From: Sulfidibacter corallicola
Lineage (GTDB): Bacteria > Acidobacteriota > Holophagae > Acanthopleuribacterales > Acanthopleuribacteraceae
Direction: 5' to 3'
DNA length: 64,000 nucleotides
NCBI RefSeq assembly: GCF_017498545.1
Contig: NZ_CP071793.1
Span: forward strand, 2,108,001 to 2,172,000
Part shown: positions 59,973 through 64,000 of the stretch, one piece after another
Layout of the letters: the number at the start of each line of letters is the position of its first letter
Position numbering within the stretch: position 1 is the stretch's first letter
Made by a program: the position numbers and the translations under genes
Notes under the pieces: generated by a model
What the model saw: the letters and a program-made list of their open reading frames with translations, nothing else
Databases searched by the model: none
What the model was told of the DNA's origin: nothing

Positions 59973-60602
59973 TCACTCGTCCGAATTGGAACGAAAGTGT
60001 CGCAAGGTGATCGCTTGCAAGGCATTGATGACTGCAAGGCGAACTTTGCGCTCGTCCAGGTCCTTCTGCTTGGAGCAGGTTCGATGGGGACTCGTGAAGA
60101 TGACCTTCTCGACATCCCAGGATTCTCGTTTTGTTTCGTTCTTGCTCTTCACCGTGTACTTACCGTCCTGAGCGGTAAGGTTCAATTGCACCACTTCCCT
60201 TTTCTGATAGGTCACCAGCCAGAACTCCACGTTCTGGTCGCGAATATCATCCGTCCAATCGATCTGAACGACGGGCCCGCTCTCCAACGTGCTGTTCTTG
60301 GCTTTGTCGATCAGTTCCTTGCGGCCGATCCGCTCGCCACATTTGGCGCGCACGAACAGTCGCAGGGTGGCGGGGGTGGAATACACCCGACGGAACGTTT
60401 TGTCCGGCGCATTTTCAGGCGCACGGGATCCGGGTCTCGGTCCAAAGTCACGCGAAGAGGTGCCGAATTTAGGCGCCCGCTTGGGTACCGGATACACCAC
60501 GTTCTGTGCGAACGAAGGCACGGCGAAAGCCATGAAAAAGACCATCAACCAAAAGCAGGTGCGTGTCGGATTCGAAGTGTGGATGTTGTTCGAGGATTTC
60601 AT
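59973..60602 (-). CDS. Small exported protein of unknown function
   Basis: A 209-residue protein with a signal peptide (CFWLMVFFMAFAVPSFA|Q). AAAGGAG lies 9 bases before the ATG. The mature part is basic, begins with a Pro/Arg-rich stretch, contains cysteines near 89 and 176, and shows alternating strands (NVEFWLVTYQKREVVQLNLTAQDGKYTV). No family is recognised. It lies between the two pilY1-like loci on the same strand and could belong to pilus biology, but that is only positional. Confidence 0.7.
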   Translation of the reverse strand: MKSSNNIHTSNPTRTCFWLMVFFMAFAVPSFAQNVVYPVPKRAPKFGTSSRDFGPRPGSRAPENAPDKTFRRVYSTPATLRLFVRAKCGERIGRKELIDKAKNSTLESGPVVQIDWTDDIRDQNVEFWLVTYQKREVVQLNLTAQDGKYTVKSKNETKRESWDVEKVIFTSPHRTCSKQKDLDERKVRLAVINALQAITLRHFRSNSDE

Positions 60603-61005
60603 TCCCAGGTGCTCCTTTTCGCTCTCATGTATGTGTGTCGAGAATGCATGAAGCCAAACCGGTTGGGGCTTTTGGGCGATGCCAGGTTCAAGAAGCCACT
60701 CTTGAAGGCGAGGGTCGGAAAAGGTGAAGGGTGAGGTGACACTCGATTATTTAGTGTAACCCGAATCCCGGGTTTTGACGGTTCCTTCGCGACATTTGGT
60801 GAGAAGATCCGACGGATCTTCCCTAACCCATCTTCCGCGAGCGAGCGATCCAAGGCCTTGCACTTTTCGTAAGCCCCTGATTAGGTGGAGCTTCCCGAAT
60901 CAGCCCGACCAACCCGAGAAAGGCTCACTCTTTTACCACGCATATCCATGGGTAAAAAAGCGAGCCTCCCGAATTGGCCTCATTCGGTGTGATCCGTCAC
61001 CGGAA
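60603..61005. other. Intergenic region between the small exported gene and the second pilY1
   Basis: About 400 bases with short incidental frames only. It contains a hairpin that may terminate the second pilY1 (annotated) and must contain the promoter for the downstream small exported gene. Confidence 0.4.
60921..60967 (-). terminator. Probable terminator of the second pilY1-like gene
   Basis: AGGCTCACTCTTTTACC (60921-60937) pairs with the sequence ending at 60967 at about 15 of 17 positions. On the minus strand TTTC follows. It starts about 40 bases beyond the stop codon. Confidence 0.5.
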
Positions 61006-64000
61006 TCACTCCGTGTCCAGCGACAGGTTCCGCAAGAGGTTGTTCTGCCAACCCAGGGTTCCGAACACCGTGGCGATGGTTCGGCGTACCGGAGGGTTGA
61101 ATTCCAGAGCCGCATTGCCATCCGCGTCGGTCTGGACCTCCTGGAAGGGACTGCCCGCCGGGTTGTCGCTGCGGATATTGTTGACATGGGCATGGATTTC
61201 ACGACCGTAGACCATGATCGAACCGGCGATCGGTGCCCCCAGGCTGACCTCGTCCTGCAATTCCTCGCCGGCACCCAACAGACCGGTATCGATCAGCATC
61301 AGGCGGCCGGGATCGGCGGGATCCACATCGCAGATGCTGAGCGTATCGCCGGTCGAGGTACCCACGACCAATTGGCTGCCCACCAGGGCGGGCCGCGCAA
61401 AGGGCTTGTGGCGTGTCGGGAAATCGAAGGTGCCCAGGTCGGACCATTGACCGGACTCCGGATCGAATTCAAATCCGTAGAGGGTATTGGTGAAATTGGA
61501 TGACGCATAGAAACTTTCGTCGTACACGAAGGGGTGATCGCTGGAAATGATGAACATCTGCAGTTTGCCGTCCACCAAGCGAACGTTGGGCGTGTGGAAG
61601 AAGCGCGCGCCGGTCACGGACCGAGACGAGAAGGAGCCGCCGTTCTTCAAATCGGTGACGAACAGAATGCCCTCGGAAGTGGCTCCGACCACATGGTCGA
61701 TGTACCCGTTGGTGTCGGTATCGAGCAAGGCGGGCGTGCCCACCATGACATTGGAGGATCCCGCGGTGCCGACCGTCCGGGAAATGGTATTGTCCACCTG
61801 CCCGGTCAAGGCATCGACCATGAAGTAGGCGGGTGCCTGGCCGGTAACCGGTGTGGCACCACTGCTGTAGGCCACCATCCAAGAGGTGCCGCCGGAGGTT
61901 TCGACCCAACCGATGCTCGGCGGGTTGATCATGTCCTGAGTGTTGCTGTCGACGCGCTCCCAGAGTGGCGTGGGATTGTCGGGATCGGTGATATCCAGGG
62001 CGAAAATGGCGTTACCGGTGAGATCGTTGCCGCTGACCGTTTCGGTTCCGCCCTTGAAGCCCTGGGACACGAAGGCCACCCGTGTCCAATCGTCGCCGTT
62101 TTGGATGACGGCCGAAATCGCCGTGGCATCGACCTTGGCGGTCACCGTATTGGCGCCGGTGTAGTTGAATTTGACGTCTTCGAGCAGGTGGCCCGGCAAA
62201 TAGGACCACACCTCGGAGCCGGTACCGAAATTGTCGTTGAGGTAGTGACCGTCGGCCCAGATGTCGGTTTCGTTGCGACGGCGGCCCACCCAGGAGCCGG
62301 CGTCGAACATGTGCACCAAACCGGCTTCACTGCCGATCAGCAGCCGAGTCGGCAGGTTGAGTTGGAAATCGGTGGTGATGAAATCCACGTAGGACCGCTT
62401 GATGGACGGATCCACATCGGACCCGAACACGAACGGCGCGAGACCGGGGGCACGGACAACCTGGACCGAGGCCCGGTTGATACCGCCCAGCAGCCACTCC
62501 TTGGTGGGACCGGCCGCCTGAACCGCGCCATCGGCCACCAAAGGATCACTGTAGCCGTGGATCCAGTTCTGCAGCCAAATGGACGCGGAAATCTTGTCCT
62601 GGTCCACCGCATCGGGCTCGTGGAAATTGTTCACCCAGATATTGTCCTGTTTTTCGTCGGTCAGGTCGAAGGCCTCGACCAGATCGTCGGTCGTGGAGGA
62701 ACGCGTCATCTCGATCTGGGTCAGTTGGTTGCTCAGTCCGTTGGATACGGCGCCGGTTAAGTAGGTGTAGATTTTCCGTTCGTTACCGGTATCCAGATCG
62801 TTTTTCATGGTGACCCCGGCGTCCCACTTGAAAGGCTCCCCGGGCTGGGCTTCCGGTGTGTTCTCGGGATTGACGTCGATGGTTACGGGCGTCAAGGGGT
62901 TGCCGTGATTGAAGGTCTGCACCGCGTAGAGGTGGCCGCGGTTCTTGTTGAAGATCTCCCAATCCAGATCCGGTGTTTGAAACGCGGGAACGTAGCGGAT
63001 GTTGGAGTTGGGAATGACCGCCGAGTTGTAGTAGAAGTCGTGAACCAAGGTCTGGTAGCTGATTTCGGCCTCGAACACCTTGGGTTTGACGGTATCCACG
63101 TTGTCGGTGGCCATCTCGACCTTCCAGTAGATTTCCTGCTTCTTATCCTGGACTTCGATGGTGATCGAACGGGTGATGCGTCCGTTGTCCTCCGTGGTGG
63201 CTCCACCGGAACCGGGCTGGAAAAGATCGGGATCACGCTGGTGTTGGCCGCCCAACAGGGGGATCCACTCGTCGTTGGCAGCCAACCGGTAATAGTAGTT
63301 GACGTAGCGGCCATCCTGGCCCCAGAGATCCTCGGTGAAGTTGTCGACAAACTCGAAAGAGACCTGGGTCAACGAGAAATCGTCGAAGGCCTGACTGTCG
63401 TTGTCGACCACGTTCAGCGATTGGAGCTGACCGCCCGCTTCGCGTTTGACGTAGAACACGACGTCTTCAAAGTCGCGGTCGCCGCCGGAGAACAAATCCT
63501 CCCAACCCAGCAACCAGGCGTTCTTGGTTTCGGAGGGCGCACCGACCATCAGGTGAACCATCTGGTTGTTGAAGGCGCGGATCAGCGAGCTGTCACCCTC
63601 GGCCGACATATCGATACCGTAGCGGCCGTTGATGACGTCGTTGGCATCGACCGCGGTCGCGTTGAACCAATCACGCAGGGCGCGGTACTGGATGATGCGG
63701 CGATCCTGGCGCCAGTTCTCCCATTCGTCGACCCAATCCTGGTTGGCGGGGTTGTGGGCCACGGGCGAGGTGCCGTCGGTGGGTGCGGTGGCGATGCTGC
63801 TCCAGTTCTGGCCGTAGACCGCTTGAGCCAAAGTGTTGTGATCGCCGGTACTGCGATAGCTGGGGTACCAGTTGTTGAACGAATTGGAACCACCGAAGTG
63901 ATCGCCGGTGGTCGCACCCTGACGGTTGGGGCTGCCCGGCGGATTGTCGCGGTTGAAACCGGACTTGGAGTAGTAGGTGTTGACGTTGGAACCGCCACTG
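61006..64000 (-). CDS. pilY1: Second PilY1-like adhesin (N-terminus beyond right edge)
   Basis: The frame is open from the stop at 61006 through to the right edge, about 998 codons; the ATG at 63831 is internal. It is clearly paralogous to the protein at 52.1-56.2 kb along its whole visible length: VNTYYSKS, NQDWVDEWENW (NQEWVDMWANW in the other), the DUF4114-like LLGWEDLFSGGDRDFEDVVFYV, the propeller phrase GINRASVQVVRAPGLAPFVFG, and the calcium-type loop DTDTNGYIDH. Ends GTLGWQNNLLRNLSLDTE. The start, signal peptide and any TSP3 repeats lie outside the window. Presumably a second pilus tip protein with its own minor pilins to the right. Confidence 0.93.
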   Translation of the reverse strand, partial: SGGSNVNTYYSKSGFNRDNPPGSPNRQGATTGDHFGGSNSFNNWYPSYRSTGDHNTLAQAVYGQNWSSIATAPTDGTSPVAHNPANQDWVDEWENWRQDRRIIQYRALRDWFNATAVDANDVINGRYGIDMSAEGDSSLIRAFNNQMVHLMVGAPSETKNAWLLGWEDLFSGGDRDFEDVVFYVKREAGGQLQSLNVVDNDSQAFDDFSLTQVSFEFVDNFTEDLWGQDGRYVNYYYRLAANDEWIPLLGGQHQRDPDLFQPGSGGATTEDNGRITRSITIEVQDKKQEIYWKVEMATDNVDTVKPKVFEAEISYQTLVHDFYYNSAVIPNSNIRYVPAFQTPDLDWEIFNKNRGHLYAVQTFNHGNPLTPVTIDVNPENTPEAQPGEPFKWDAGVTMKNDLDTGNERKIYTYLTGAVSNGLSNQLTQIEMTRSSTTDDLVEAFDLTDEKQDNIWVNNFHEPDAVDQDKISASIWLQNWIHGYSDPLVADGAVQAAGPTKEWLLGGINRASVQVVRAPGLAPFVFGSDVDPSIKRSYVDFITTDFQLNLPTRLLIGSEAGLVHMFDAGSWVGRRRNETDIWADGHYLNDNFGTGSEVWSYLPGHLLEDVKFNYTGANTVTAKVDATAISAVIQNGDDWTRVAFVSQGFKGGTETVSGNDLTGNAIFALDITDPDNPTPLWERVDSNTQDMINPPSIGWVETSGGTSWMVAYSSGATPVTGQAPAYFMVDALTGQVDNTISRTVGTAGSSNVMVGTPALLDTDTNGYIDHVVGATSEGILFVTDLKNGGSFSSRSVTGARFFHTPNVRLVDGKLQMFIISSDHPFVYDESFYASSNFTNTLYGFEFDPESGQWSDLGTFDFPTRHKPFARPALVGSQLVVGTSTGDTLSICDVDPADPGRLMLIDTGLLGAGEELQDEVSLGAPIAGSIMVYGREIHAHVNNIRSDNPAGSPFQEVQTDADGNAALEFNPPVRRTIATVFGTLGWQNNLLRNLSLDTE

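Overview
The window is high-GC chromosomal DNA with large secreted multidomain proteins, two VgrG genes, a type IV pilus minor-pilin cluster and dispersed palindromic repeats. This combination suggests a large-genome, predatory or particle-associated bacterium. By style it resembles Acidobacteriota of the Holophagae/Acanthopleuribacterales type, but that is an inference from gene content and not a database match. I saw no rRNA, tRNA, CRISPR array or insertion sequence.

Layout. 1-10.9 kb (-): a giant secreted RHS/YD-repeat protein, cut by the left edge. 11.9-16.9 kb (+): a VOC-fold protein, a reverse-transsulfuration pair (mccA/mccB-like, overlapping), a lipoprotein and a Rieske ferredoxin. 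17.4-21.8 kb (+): a secreted FN3/BACON/PKD/PPC protein, followed by a 79-bp tandem hairpin array. 22.3-26.3 kb: membrane-anchored MsrB (-), an RRM protein (+), a methionine-rich exported protein with a possibly structured leader (+), and a HEAT-repeat protein (-). 26.5-29.4 kb: an orphan VgrG (-). 29.4-36.0 kb (+): a 2,194-aa exported protein of about 17 Ig-like modules. 36.0-37.3 kb: two more hairpin arrays (149-bp and 79-bp periods). 37.7-42.3 kb (+): a type VI secretion cargo operon, VgrG - PAAR-like/M91 metallopeptidase effector - unknown small protein - PoNi-type immunity protein. 42.4-46.6 kb (+): a DCC thiol oxidoreductase, a hybrid histidine kinase and an SRAP-family DNA-damage protein. 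46.6-50.3 kb: hairpin repeats, then GMP synthase and a TPR protein (-). 50.5-51.0 kb: a type IV pilin (+) with a clear promoter and terminator. 52.1-59.6 kb (-): fimT-pilV-pilW-pilX-pilY1. 60.0-64.0 kb (-): a small exported protein and a second PilY1-like gene cut by the right edge.

Main points of interest. (1) A family of hairpin repeats at five sites in which the flanks stay constant while the palindromic core is swapped for a different but still self-complementary core. (2) An SRAP protein whose last five residues form a canonical sliding-clamp-binding motif. (3) A T6SS metallopeptidase effector operon that carries an apparently mismatched PoNi immunity gene. (4) PilY1-like adhesins with calcium-type TSP3 and DUF4114 modules, present as two neighbouring paralogues. 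(5) A candidate multi-stem RNA leader ahead of a 16% methionine exported protein close to a membrane-anchored MsrB.
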